Of a DNA stretch of 64,000 nucleotides, positions 1 through 14,100 are shown piece by piece (within the stretch, counting starts at the first letter, position 1; every line of letters begins with the position of its first letter). The translations under genes and the position numbers were made by a program. The stretch spans positions 12,188,463-12,252,462 of the forward strand of contig CM072895.1 of NCBI GenBank assembly GCA_037013685.1. The letters are read 5' to 3'. Under the pieces are notes generated by a model. It saw nothing but the letters and a program-made list of their open reading frames with translations, searched no databases and had not been told where the DNA came from. The stretch is from Acridotheres tristis (taxonomy: Eukaryota; Chordata; Aves; Passeriformes; Sturnidae).

Positions 1-2690
1 GCACAGTCACTCATTATTTCATCCTCAGAAATAATTTAATAATAATAAAAAGTACAACCCGTCATGCAGTATCTCCTGGATATATTTCTGCTTCCATTTT
101 ATAAATTTTCAGGAGCAATTTTCTTTGGAAGTATTGCACAAGGATTAGTTAAATAACACTTTAAATGGCAATCATGTTCTGTGTTAAACTTCTGAGAGGT
201 ATTCATATAGTGGGTTGATGGCTCCTGTCCCCCTGCCCCTGTTGGGTTTTCTGACTGTACCAGAGCTCCCATTCCTGGCTCTGGGAGCCATAGGCACACA
301 CTCGCAAATAAAATTCCTGCCAAGGACTTTAATCACCAAATGAGCAACTCCAGGAGCACATCTATTATAGAGATAGATCTCACTAAACAAAAAGACGTCA
401 CCAGACTCCTCACTGCCCTCTTCCTCTTTCCAACCCTCTTTTGGCCTGGAAGAAGAGAGAATGATCCAAATAAGCTGCAAGGTCCACTTGAAACCACTCA
501 GGCTGTTATGAACCTGCAGGAGAGAAGGGAGCACAGATAATGTGTGTTCTCAGTGGGGCAAATCCTGCCAGCTCAGCCATTTTCCTTCTGTATATATGGA
601 ATTAGCTTAGGTTTTTAAAGCTGCCACAACTCTGATGGTGTCTCATGAGGAAAAAGTCAAGTGCCAGGATAAATATATCAAGTATTCTATACAGAGGAAT
701 TAAATCTGCTCCACACAGAGCCTCAGTGTGATGAGTCAAGCAGTGCTGCCTGTGTGGCAGCTCTGCTTAAAAAAAAAAAAAAGACTAAGGGGCTTGAGAA
801 GAGATTACTATCAGCCAGTGAGCTGTGCCTTCAAAAGTCAATCCCTAAAGAACCTGGGCTGGTAGAAATAAATGTCTACGATGCAGTCGTGGGCTGGATT
901 GATCTGTTGAATGCAGCTTATAGGTTATATTGCAGAAGGTTACTGGTATCAAAGATTTGCCATCCACCTTGGTTATATCTAATTTTCAGAGATTTCTTCC
1001 ACGTTCTTGAGGCTTTATTTTTACTGCAGCTGAAGGGTAGGGTTATAGTAGCTAATGTTAGTCTCTCTATTGTAAAGATGCCAGTTGTGTTCTCTATGTG
1101 AAAAGTGTGAACATCTCCCCAAATGAAAGACACAACATCTAGAAAATTGACTGGAGATCATCTGGAAAACAGAAGAAAAGCTGACTTTTGCAGTTAGCTA
1201 GCTTGATAGCCAAATTTCTGTAAGCAACGTTTTGTTTTAGTTTGAATGGCAAGTGGACTAGAAAATTGAATGGAGTATTCTTTGGATTGGTAAAGAAAAG
1301 AGCAGAGAGGTTTGGTGTCATGTCTTCTTGAGTGAGACCAAACCTCTGGGGCAAATAGGAAAGATGTAATGAGCAGATGACAGTGAGGCTTGTCAGGGAG
1401 AGGAAGGAGGAACTTACTGATTTTACTCTGGATGAGAACTTACTTTTGTTACTGTGACATGATTTCAGCTTTTGTCAGTAATAGTTGCCAAATGAAGGAT
1501 GGGTTGTTTTGCATTAGTGGCAAGCAAGGTGTCTCCTTGGTGTTCCAGTTCATCAGCTGGGAGAGCAGTGCCCTATCATTTCCTCCTGAATATTCTCCCA
1601 CTACTGCTGTTTAAAAACGAGGATGCCTTCATCAAAAGAAGCCCAGTGTCACCCTCCTGAGTTTATACTTGGAGTCCATTTCTCACAGAGATTCAAGGTG
1701 TCTGTTGAAGCAGTGTCACTAGTTCTGTATTTAGTGATGGTAGCTGAGGTACACTTTGTACTGGTCTATAAAATACACCACAGAGTAAAAAGAGTCAGTA
1801 AAAATGGAATTGTGCTCTTATAATTGTTCCTACACAAGGGCTTCCTGCTGGCTGTGGCAGTCAGTGAGTTTAGCTCTTTGAGCTCCTGCCCAGCACAGCT
1901 ATTCTGGCAGAGATGCACAGCACAGAGCTGACCCAAAGCTATTAATATTTCCCTGCACACCAGCCACGCACAGGCGTGTGTGGGTGCTCATGTAAACACA
2001 GCAGCTAGAACTCACTCAAGAGACAGACTCCTAACTCTGACAGCCATGCCAATTACTAGTTAGCTTTAAAGCCACAGCCATCTTCCTTGAAAGCCTTTGC
2101 TTTCCAAGTTTGCTCCCATGGCCATCTGTCACAGCCTGCGTTTGGCAGCTTCAGGTTCTGCTGTGAGGCTCTGCGGATTGAGCACAGAGTTTTGTCTTTT
2201 TTATTGTTCTCTGAGTGGGTGGAAAGTTTCTATCACATGAGCCTTTCCCCTTAGGCTTTTTGTTAGGAAAAAATGTGAACCTTAAATGCATATTTGAGCT
2301 GTTAATCTGTGCTATCTGCTCTCAAAACAGGATGGAACAGGTGGACTGCTGTAAGTGCTGCATAGAGAGAAATGAGCTCAGAGACCCTCTTGGAGCAGAT
2401 GCAAATTGTACCAGCAATAATTGCTTTTCTTGGGTTAGTTGCTCTTATCTGGCTGAATACATTAGTCCATACCAAATATGTGTTATTTGGACTGTAAGAG
2501 ACCTGTATGAATGTTGTATCAAGCACCTCATGCCCATTAATGGCATTACTGTGCTGGCAGTGTGTGCATCTTAGAGCTCTACTTAATAGACTTACAGTAT
2601 CAGCTACAAGGAGCTACATTGTCCGTGGGTGTAGCTGTAAATGTTGTGTACTCATCACAAGTAATTTTGTAAGTACCTCTAAACCAATAA
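1..2690. other. intron, nothing recognised apart from a poly(A) run
   Basis: AT-rich unique sequence. Open frames of 60-119 codons occur on both strands, none with a recognisable domain. Confidence 0.6.
769..782. repeat. run of 14 A
   Basis: A homopolymer of 14 A follows ctgcctgtgtggcagctctg cttt-like sequence. No target-site duplication or retroposed gene could be made out beside it. Confidence 0.85.
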
Positions 2691-2695
2691 ATTGT

Positions 2696-2756
2696 ATTTC
2701 CCACCAATGATTTCCCAACAGATTGATTTTGATTTCCCACCAAATTTCCCACCAAT
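2696..2756. repeat. short minisatellite-like cluster of atttcccaccaa
   Basis: Four copies of a 12-bp word are present: 2696-2707, 2710-2719 (imperfect, atttcccaac), 2732-2743 and 2744-2755. The last two abut head to tail. Confidence 0.9.
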
Positions 2757-2759
2757 GTA

Positions 2760-5700
2760 CGAAAGTTCATTGCAAATAGTGTCCATGCAGCTGCACCCTA
2801 AAAAGAAGACCAATTCAGTCTGGGGAGGGATGGGAGGGAGAAAAATGAAGCTCTTTGTTACTTGCAATATTTATTTCTTCCGTCTTTATTTTTCTTTCTC
2901 TCTAATTGATATATTTTCCATATTGAGCTAGTCGGAGATTAAAGTAATCTCTTGTTTCCTGTCACTTAGAAAAACAGTTGGCCCATTAGATGAATAAATA
3001 CAGTGTTAAATGAAAATCCCCAGATGAGTGCAGAGAAATTACTAGAGTGATTTTGGGATTGTCCTCTCAATAACAAGAGTTCATCCTCCTTTTTAAACCC
3101 CAACCCCAGGGATGCCTTTACCTTTTCATACCAGTCAAGTTCTCTTTTCTGCAACTAATAGCTTCACTTTTTGAAGTACCACTCCTTGAATTTGTCTTTA
3201 AAAGTTTCTTGTAGTTAGGACCCAGAGTTTTGGATTTGCAATTGACGAAAATGCTACCAGTCTTAGATCAATATTTCTCCAGGGGATGGAACCTGTTTTG
3301 TTCTAGTTAGAGACTGAAAAGAGCACTCAAGGGTCTCATATTAGTATTACACCAGCCAAAGTGCAAGGTGGTTTGGGTTGATTTCCCTGGTTCTTATTCA
3401 GTGATGCTACCACCCTCCCTTCTTTCTGCCTGTTTCAGTGCTGGTTCACATTTGTAAATAGAAAAATATAATTTCTGGAGTGCATCAAGTTGAAAAACTG
3501 TATTTCTAAGCTTTTACACGGATGCCTTCAGACTCCTAATGAAATGCCTGACTGCATGCACGGGACTCACTCCAATGTAGTTCCAGGGCAGTACATTGAA
3601 AGCTTAGATCAGCACTGGCAAGTATCCTACAATAGAAATTAAATACCAAGGTGAAGGATAAAGTCTGGCCTTTAGGTAAAAACAACAACCCTGTATTTGA
3701 TGACATACAGTGTCTTATGGAATTGATCAATGAATGACAGTTTTGTTCTCAGGTGTTTTTTGTGTAATTAATTTTATTGATTTATCAACATTTTCCAGCT
3801 TACAATACACTTTCTTGTGTCATCTTATTCCTAACATGTAAAAGATTTGTAATGTCGATCCTATTTCCTATTAGCTCTTCTTTTTTAGAGCCAGTCTATG
3901 CAGTCCAAAACTGCTGATTTTTCTTCAGCTTCCCCTCCAGTTTGGCTTGCCCTTTACTGCCAAAAATTTCTTTTACTAGATCATCAGATTTCCTCTTCCC
4001 CCAAAATATATTACTATTTATGCTTTGAAGGCATAGATTGGAGATTTAGGAGATAAGAGGCTGTTCTTAAGCCTCCTACTGCTGCATTCTGCACAAGGTT
4101 TGATTCCTGATGGAGTCAAGATGTGGCCTAAAGATGAATGCATTGATCCAGTCCTCTGGTAGCAGGCTTTGGAAGAGCATCTGGAAAAAAGTTTCAAATC
4201 AGAAGAACCTGTGACAAAATTGTGTCTGAGGTGAGAGTTCTTTTTAAGTATGTTTCTGATGTCCTAAATAGAATGACTTATTTTTCAAATGGAGTGAGCC
4301 CCAAAAAAGTTTATTTGAAGTCAGTGTTTCCCAAAGGCTGAGTATTGCCCTTTTCAGAGTTTCCAAGGCTGAACTGGCTCTTCAGTAAGAACCCAGAAAA
4401 ATGCAAATTTTTCAGACACATAGCAGATGATGCTTCTTCATTAATTGTCTCCATGGCAGACTTTCCAAGAGTCCCACAGGATGCCTTGAAGGTAGTGGGA
4501 TCATCCTTTGGGATCCTCCATGCTGGTGCTGGTGAGGTCACTCTGGAGCTGTCGTGTTCATTTCTGCTCCAGTTAGCCCTTGGTGTTGAATGTGCTTTGT
4601 CACCATCGGTATCAGTGACAATGGATGGAGCTGATGACATTATTGTAAGACAAATAATGATGATTAGTGTTGGTCTTTTACTCAGAATGGAGTGGGCAGA
4701 GGAACAGGCTGGAACTGTGATGAGCTTGCCTCAATTTCTGTCCCACTGCTGACGTGGACCAAAGTATTCTTCACTGCTTCAGGATCATCATGTTTGTAAA
4801 GGATTCATGTTTATAAAGAGCAAGGAACATTTTTTGATCAACTTACTTGTGGTTGTGTTCAAAAATTAAAATTTTATAGTCATATTGACTGTCATAAAAT
4901 GATTGTGGATCTACTATCCTGGGTTGATTATCCCTTATTACTATTGTATTACAGTAAGAACTCTATTGTCAGAGCAACAACAAAAATAATCTTTGCAGTG
5001 CACTAATGCTTCATTCTGATTGACAAAGGATGAGGCAATCCACGTACTGTGACAGCAGTGTTGGCATATATTATATAATGATATATACCGACTTTCATAG
5101 ACTGCCATTAATTTCTGCATGAATCCTGTCTGTCTTTGATAAGCATGTGTAACTCCTAATAAATTATTTTGGAGCTGAGCATAAGCATCAAGGAGAAAGG
5201 ACTTTTGTAGGTATGGGGGCTGGTGATAACTGAAAATGAGAAGGCAAAACTGACAGATAATTGTAGATGAGAAGTAATTTTCAAGCAATAGACAGGGGTG
5301 ATATTGTTTCCTGTTTAAAATTAGTTGCCACCTCTGCTGGCTGCAGTGCAAGGTAAGTTCTGCTGTAAAATCTAAATCATTTGATCATTTGTTATGTATA
5401 GGCTGTTGATAATAACATAGGAACCAGCTCCCTCCACTTGCTCTTAAATGGCTTGCTCCCATTCTGGTAGGTGTTATCCACTCTTCATTTCCTGGGAAAG
5501 AAATGGCCCTCTGTGAGGCTGTTTATCTGAATGGCACAGAAATAATTTTCTGCAAACATAACTATTACCATAACAGAACCCTTAAAAAAAATTACAGTGA
5601 CGCTCTGAGTTTTCTGAGATTAGTGTCTTCCTCTAAGGTCTCTATTTCCTCTGGTATTACTTCCAGTCCTGTTCACTGAAACTACAGTGCATGTCTGCCA

Positions 5701-8700
5701 CAAATAGCATGAATAATGCATATCTTTTTCTGCTGCTTTCAGTGTGTGCTAAATAGTTGCAAATACAAAAAATAAAATCTAGAGCTGAAAGAAGCCAATT
5801 GGCCATTCATCATCCTGCTAGTACATGACTGACCCATATTCCATGTTATCTCAGGTTTTAACCTGCCTGTTGCTGTAACTGCAATCCTTGGGCTTTTACC
5901 CACATCCCTTAGAAGATCATGTGGTACCACTTGAGTAATTTCTGAGATTGAGATAGAGCAAATATTACAGCTCTTTATATCTCTTTATTTCCTGGGGGTT
6001 TTTAAAAGATTTTTGATGTTTCTAGTTCTTATTTTCTTTTTTCTTCCAGTGTCTGCGGACACTTGTAGTTTCACCTTTATCACCATGTTATCAAGTAAAA
6101 TGCTTCCTTATTTTTCCTAAATCATCCATAGAAAGAGCCCACTTTTTCCTCATTTCTTGCTGTTCAGTTTCCTAGAACTCAGTATGGGATCAGCTGTAAT
6201 GGAAGAGAGGAGATGACATAACATGGTCCCTCTGTTTCCAGATATCAAATTACCATGGATTTGTTTTTCCTAATATGTCTTGGATCTTTTTCCATGTGAT
6301 GACTCATTTGTTTTTCAGGATGATGCCCACCATGTTACTTTCCTCATGCTTGTGCATTCTTTCTGCAAATATAATTTATTTTCCAGCGAAGACTGTTTGT
6401 TAAAATAAGGCAGATTTAGCAAGGAAAAGATCACAAATATGATGTTGTATGAGGCCAATTAAAAAAGGTGTAGAACTAAAAGTTATTTTTTCGTTGATTG
6501 TTTGGTTTGTGGTTTGTTGGGGTTTTCCTTCTTAGTTTGTTTCAGTTCATATCAGGAATCTTATAGTGGTTTAAGTTATTCTTGAAAATAGGATTTTGGT
6601 CATAATTTTTCCCATTCAGCCTGCAGTAGCATTCTTGCAGTTTAGATGCCCTTGTTCATTAGAGGAGCAGTTTTCATAATGGAATAACAGAATGGATGTG
6701 TTAAGAAATTGGAGGTTCATTTTATGTTCAGAATACTTAATTTGTATATACATTTGTATTTCTTGTACATTCAGATTAATTGTTCAATTATCTAGGAAGC
6801 TGTATTCTGAATTCCTGAAAATCTGTCTTTTTATCAGTCTTCAGTAAATGGAAAAATGCCTCTAGTAATTTCCCTTCACTCACTAAGCATGTCATTTTTC
6901 TTTGAAAAATCTAGTTTGTCTGGCAAGATCTTTATAAACATAAATATAATTTTAGCAACTACATATCACTGAGAGTCATTTCTATGTTAGATGCAAGTGA
7001 GTAGATATTATTGCATAATACATCTTAAAATGTGTTTGAATTTTTAAATTGTTAGAGGATTCATGAATGTAGTTTTTTTGCTCCTTACCTATATGAGTAT
7101 CTACCTCTCTATACTACCATTAGTTATTTCTAGATGCAGTGAAGTATTTATCTACCTAAGGATGTCCAAGAGTTCTTCTACTGTTTTGTATTTGAGATAG
7201 CATGATTTTTAAAAGTTCTTAACACAGCAGTGGTGTATATTATTTAATGATTATGGTGATTTGAGAAGGCAAGGGTGTTCCTAGATTGCATGGCTAGGTT
7301 TGCTCCCAGTACCACTTGAAGTGAAACCTCAGGTTCTCATGCTTTGTGGAACCTCTGTGTGTGTCTGCAAGATTCCTTTCCTGTTAAATAGGTACCTGTT
7401 TTGTCCGGTTCTCAGCCCAGATCCTGTCAGCCTTTGCAAAGCACAGGTCACAGCTCTCTGCAATAGTTGTAAGAGCAAATCAGCTTACCCATGGGCTCAG
7501 TGGCATTTAAAGCTCCCATGTCTTGCCCCTCCATAAGAGAACAGTACATGGCAATCAGTAGTATTTTTTTGGCTGTACTATAAATTCTATTGTGAAAGGA
7601 TGCCCAGTTTGTCTTTGCAGCAGAAAATGGACTTGACATGAGCTTTGGTCCATAGGTAATAGGTTCTTGAAGGCTCAGAGTGTTCCTTTCAGCAAAATGC
7701 TAATCTAGTAAATTGGTACATTTAACAGTCATCTGGAAATGCACCCTTTTGTGTAATATGTAGTTGATTGTAACAATTATGGATGCTATTTAATGGTGCC
7801 ATCCTTAAACTTTCCAGTGTGATACTACCTAGAGAATTTGTTACTGATGAAATCATTATAGTGTTGTAGAAGTGAAATAGGTTGCTGCTGAAATTACTCT
7901 CAAAATCTAATTGTAACTTCACTGGAATTTTTCCCATGATGAGTGTTAAGTATACGCATATTTCTTATTTTTATAGAAGCAGCAATTTTATTTGTAAGCT
8001 TAATTTTATTCCACTATCTACTATGTATGTATTACGTTTTGCTTCTCATTTCCAGTTGTGGTCAAATACAACTTCAGTTCAATTTGACTTTTATCTGATA
8101 TTATTTTATTTTTATTTCTCCTATCCTGTGAATGAATAAGGCAACGTATTTCCTTTCTTGAGACTTCCCTAGGATTTCTCAAATTTACACAATGAAGAGC
8201 TCTATTTTATCAATACCTGAAATGATGCGAGCCCTCTCAGTTTCCTTGTGAGGGCTTCCTTGGAAAGCAAAACATGTTTTATAATTTCTGGTCTTCGAAT
8301 CAGTTCAGATTCCTTTCTTCTTTTTTTTTTTTAATCATCTCTCTTTTTGTACCCAAAGTTTGCTTTATAGCTCGTCTTTGTTTCAGACAGTGTCTGATTT
8401 AAAAACAAAACAAACTGAAAAGAGAAATCTTCTTCTTACTTGTTTGTAGTCCATGAGGAATAGATTAAATCCTTGATCACAGAGGGAGATTTCAGTGACT
8501 TCCCAAGTTCCCAGGCACAGTAACCCTGCTTCCATGACACTCTCTTGGGTTACCTCTGTATTGGTTTAGCTCTTACTCAAAGATGTGATATTTCACTGCC
8601 TTCAGAGCAACAGCCTTGCATCCATCAGGAGCTGTGCCATTCTTTCTTTCTGCTCTTGATCTTACAATATAGATTGATCCTGTAAGAGATTAAAAAATAC

Positions 8701-11140
8701 CCATGTCTGTTCATCAGATTCTGTCCTTGTAGTCACAAAGCCAGGGCACAGAGTGGGTAGGTGGCCACCAGCCACCACTTTTGTCACTACCCATAAAATC
8801 CACTTGACTGCTCAGAGAAAAGTAATGCAGAAATAGCTTTTATTTCCCACGTTCAGGTTTCTTGCATTTCCCCTCTCTTCAGCAGCAGACTGAATGAAAT
8901 GTACCTAATTTGGTAATTATTGTTGCAAATTTTCCATCAGAAAACTGGAAATTCATGAATCCATGGTTCTAAAAATGTACAAGATATGCTCCATCTGTAC
9001 AAAATGTAATAATGTGTGTTTGAACTCTGTGCTCTCGTTGTTCTTAGAAGTAGGCTGCCCTCTCTCCTAAACAAAGAAAGCTTTGCAGAGTAAGGAGGGA
9101 AATATTGCTGGCATGGTTTGGATAGCCCCAAGGATTTCTATTATTTCGTTTAACAATTCCTTCCAAAGATTCTCAGATACCCAAAGCAATTTTTTAGAAG
9201 CAAATATTTCTTAAAGCCATTGTGCTTATGTCCTGCCATTGAGAAAATTGCCATGGAACTGTTACCTTTCACCCAGGTGGTCCCCACTGATGGGCAGCAA
9301 TGACCTTGCCCCGGTGTCTCATTGAATACAGACAGCTTGAGCTGTGCAGAGACATCCCCCAAATCTCTGCTGCAGTGTCAGCATTGGACACAAGCCCATG
9401 TCTCAGTCAGAGATGTGAATCCCTGACCTTCCAGTGGAGAGGCAATAGTGCTGCCAGCTGTGTTATGCTGACAGGCAAAGGACTTGTTTTTGAGATCCAG
9501 AAGTGAACAAATTGAGCTAAACACAGCACAGACTTCTAAATGTCGAAAAAAATGTAGCAATAAACCCAGATAATCTTACCTTCAGTTTCCAAATTATTTT
9601 GTTTTCCAGGTTGCTGAGAGTAATTTGCTTCATTACTGCAGTTCTGCAGCATGAGCTATTTAAATTTTATCCCAGAATGAGTTCTTTTAGCTGAATAAAA
9701 ACCTTTTGAAAAAACCTGATTTATGTGACAGTCACAGCTTTAAATAGAGCAATTCTGGTTCAGTGGCAAAGCATTGGGGTCAAGGTCCGTGGTCCACGTT
9801 TTCTGAGTGCTGTGCATGGATTTGCATGCACACAGCTTACATTAGCACTAACACAATTTGTGCATGTGGCCCCTGTGCAGTAGTTTAGGAAAGTAGCCCT
9901 CAGTAGAGCAGATATTTACAGCATTGAAGCTCATGTTGGGAAATATGAACAGCTGTGCTCCAAATAGAAAACACACATCTGAAGTAAGACAAGCATACTG
10001 AAAATTATGTCCTGGCAGTTAACATTTTTATTTATACACACTGCTAGGCAAAACTGAAAGGAAATATCGTTCTTTCAGGATTCATATGTTTTGCAGAGCT
10101 AATAGGAGAAAACACCTGTCATCAGGAAAGATTTTTCCTGATTATAATTTTTTTTTGCTGCATTTCCTGTAAGCGTTGGTACAAAAGAAATATAATTAAT
10201 AAGTAAGAGCTATGTCACTTGCTAATTATGTTTTACTAGTATTGAGATGGCCTCTCTATACTTTTGAATACTCAGTTGAAATCATTCTTCTAGAACATAT
10301 ATTTGCATAGCTTTTTAGATTTAAATATTTTGAATTTTCAATTCTAATATCTCAGCACCTGCTGTGCAGAGAAAGTGAGCACCTGAGACAGGCATTATCC
10401 ATCATGCTGTTACAGGAACTTTATATTTACTTGCATAATGTCTAGAGCTGACTGGTAGCTAAATCCACAGCCAGTTAAGTTTGCAAAAAGAAGTTTCAAT
10501 TAATTTTGAATTTGACTGATGGAGCACATGCCAATACCTCAGATTTCCCCTGCTGGGTTTCCCTGGAGTTGATCTGCCTGCCTGTTTCCCAGTCCCTGCA
10601 GGGTCACACCTGGAGGGTTGGAGGCCTCATTCCACTGATCCCCATGTTCAGGGAGCAAATATGGCTCTTGCAGGAGGCATGATAACCCTCTAACTAAATG
10701 GACCATGCTGAATGCATCAGCTTCACAAACAGTTACCTATGGAGAGGCGTTTTTTCAAAAACATTGACATAGCAAAGCAGTTCTGTTTTGCTGATTGGCA
10801 GTGAGACCTTAAGGTTGTAATTTACCTGAGACATAAAACAGGGCAGGAGCAGGGCAGACCACAGCTCTGGGTTCCTGAGTCCAAAACTCCAGACTTTTAT
10901 TTTGCCTTGCTTCTGGAGTGGTGGGCTTGCATGTCCAAGGAATAATTTGTATTGCCAAATGGAAGACTGGTGGGTGAATGACACAAAAAGCAGTTTAGAA
11001 CACAGTCTTGGTAAATACCACTTAGTTAGTTTACATAATGAATTTTGGAACATGACTATCTGTTAGGCAAAAAATTTTGGATGCTTCTTTAATATGAATA
11101 TTGTATTTCCTAATGTCATATTGGTTGGTCAGGGGGAAAT
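2760..11140. other. intron, no recognised element
   Basis: Unique AT-rich DNA with scattered T runs (for example near 8321). The longest frames (4345-4752 on +, 4941-5351 on -) match no family known to me; the first begins at TTG rather than ATG. Confidence 0.6.
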
Positions 11141-11144
11141 ATTT

Positions 11145-11180
11145 TCACTAGTGCTATTCACTAGTGCTATTCACTAGTGC
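11145..11180. repeat. perfect 13-bp tandem repeat, about 2.8 copies
   Basis: The unit tcactagtgctat starts at 11145, 11158 and 11171 (the last copy partial) with no mismatch. Each unit holds the 8-bp palindrome CACTAGTG. Confidence 0.97.
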
Positions 11181-11184
11181 ATTA

Positions 11185-14100
11185 TTTTCCCAATAACGAT
11201 TATGACATTATAATTACAAAGTAAAAATAGTGTGGCTACTGAAGTAGAGAGTGGTGTTCTGCTGCTGCCATTACTGCTGTGGTAATTCCACTGAATGAAG
11301 TCTGTGTGGAGGATAGGCAGGCTCTGGCCCTGCTGGACAACACAGGTGTCACTCTCACACTGTGGACGGATTTCTTGGCTTTTTTTTCTATCCTTTTGTA
11401 CCTTTGAGGCTGACATAATACTATGCTAAGTTTGCCCAAAGTCAAGATTCAGGAACTGGGGAATGGCATAAAATCACTTGTCCACTTTTGATTCAGAATT
11501 CTTTGATGTATTCATGGCTCTGCAGAGTGGGACAACTTCAGCCTCATTCGTTGTCCAGATTTTACCACTTTTAGTGCTGGGTGGAAATGTATAAAGAAAT
11601 TGCTAGGACTACTGCCTCACTTGCTGAAGAAATGAAAAGGTGTGAAGGAGTCAGGACACTACAGGAATGGAAAGCAAGGCTGTGACAGTCAAATGTTAAT
11701 GTTAGCTGCTATATTCTATTCTTGCCTCTGTTACAGAATTTCCATGTGATTCCAATCTAATCAAGCCATGTTTTTACTAATTGTGTGTGTTTACTTTCTG
11801 AATGCTTAGTTTGAGACCCTTGGGTCTGATTTATGAAGCACAGAGATAGCTCAAGTCAATGAAAACTATTTGAACATATAAATTACCAAAGAATTCTAAT
11901 TGCTCCAGATTCAGTGAATGTATTCTTCTTAATTTAAATTATAAGTTTCACTTAAATTTCTCAGACCCCTTTAGTTGAAGAGGACTAATACGATATTTTC
12001 CTGTCTCTCTTTAGAATGGTATTTGAGAAGGGAGGAGCTACTGAGAGTACTGAATGACAGCCCAGTCAGAAATTAAAAAGTCTCAGAGCTGGATGTGAAT
12101 AATGGTCGATAAATGAGGCATGGGGACACATTGACTAATAACAAGAAAACAAAGCCATTGAGTTGCTGCTCATTATGTCAGTCAGTGCAGGCAGGGGTCC
12201 AGTGGAAAAAATAGTAGGTGGTCGGGTAATTAAAGATAGTATCATAATGCATGCACACAAGGTTGCCCAATTAGGGCTGCACAGCAACTCTAATTCTGAC
12301 ACTTCCCTAAATTTTCAGTGCTTGATTTTACACATTTAATGTTCCCTAGCATATTTTTGGTGTATTTACATATATACGCTCCCCCATTGCCTCCTTCATT
12401 GCCAAACTGTTAATTAGGTAGAACTACTGAGAAATGCAGCTGGATAAACAGGGCTTTGCAATGAACCTTGGATATCATGCTGCAGAGCAGGAAACCTCAG
12501 GCTGCCAGAGCTTTGAAGGGCTTACATCAGTGGTAATGAATCTGTTTTGTTTGCTTAATTATTTTTGGAAGTTATGTTTTCAGTGCAGTCTGTTTTCTTA
12601 CTCACTATGTGATGTTATTTCTAGGCCTTTGTGGCTGATGGCGGGTCTGGATGAAGCAACTTTTAATGAGACTTGTGTTCATAAGACTCTCCTCCTGTGG
12701 GTGTGAGGAGTCTTTAGCTATGGCCCTCATTTAAAACAACAATTGTATTTCGCTCACTTCTTTTGGAAAAGTGTGATCTTCAGCCAGATACTTTGGTTTT
12801 CAAGTGCAGCTTTCTACTTGGCATTACCTGCCTGTGTGAGGTGGAACTTTTCAGAATATCACAGGAGAATGATAAACACAGAAATGGAAAAATTTAGAGT
12901 CTGGGAAGGGAAAATGAGGGACAGGGAAGTAAACAAGATTTATTGAGACTTTTTGTCTTGTGCATGCAAATAAATGATTTCACTGCTTCAGTGATGCTGT
13001 TCTCCTGAGCTATTCCACCACAAGTGCACTGTAAGTGTTCTACCTGATGTAGGACTCCAATATTCTGAAATATGGCCTCACTTGAGTATGAATATGACCA
13101 AGGGTTGAGCAAGGGCCGTGTTCCCTGTGCTTCCTGGCTGAGGAGAGATGTCCAGATGTCTCAGTTGCTGTTGTCAGACTCCAGGTCCCCTTCACCCACC
13201 TGACAGAGCCCAGGGGCAGGAGGAGGGATATGGGCTGAGTGAGAGCCTCCATTCCTGAAGGCACCTCCTGTGCACCAGCACCTCTCCACCTGCATGGGCT
13301 CTCCCTAAGAACTTGCAGAGTTGTAGCAGTCTTGTTTCCTGCTAAAACTGCATTCTTACATTTCTACTCATGCTAGATCTGTCTTCATATCAAAGGGACT
13401 GCAGGTGTTGTTGGGTAATTTTCAGCATTAGTAATAGCATCAAAAATAGAAATGCAGGTGATAGATTCAGGATTAGAAACCTGAAAAGCTGAGCTTCTTT
13501 TCACCTTGCTCTGTCTAGATACTCATAACTCAATTAGTTTATTTCCCTTTTCTAAGATTTTACCTGAAATAAAAAAGATGTCATTATGGTGACAAGAAAT
13601 CACAAAGGAGGTGTCTACATTGTGTGTCAAGCCGTGCAGACATTATCTTTAAAGCACTGTTTGTATTTTTTTGCAAAATCGGTTCTTGGACTTAGAGTCA
13701 AATGTGCTATAATTAAACATTGATTCACAGGAAAGAAGGGGTTTTTTTTTTCTCCTTTAAGGAAATGGATTTTAGGCAAGTAATGGAACAAAGGAAGCAT
13801 GGTGTAACTTTGGTTTTATGTCAGAAAATAAGCTGCAAGTGACCTTTTACTTGCACCTAGAACTTAATATTTCTTTTCCATCCATATTGTCTTTAGTTGT
13901 ATCTTTTTCTTTTGATTGTTTAGCATTCAGAAATTCTAGCCTTTCACAAAATATCTAAAGTTGCAGTGAAAATAGATGGCTGACTCTGAAATTATATTGA
14001 CTCTTATTGCAGTTTTCATACCGATTTTACCAGACTTTTACCAAACGTTCTATTCTTACAACCCTTTTTCTTTTAGAAACTGTATGGAAATAATTTGACA

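Noticed and set aside
4345..4752. 135-codon + frame as a possible gene or processed pseudogene
   Set aside because: It starts at TTG, shows no recognisable domain, and a comparable antisense frame overlaps it. The length is within chance.
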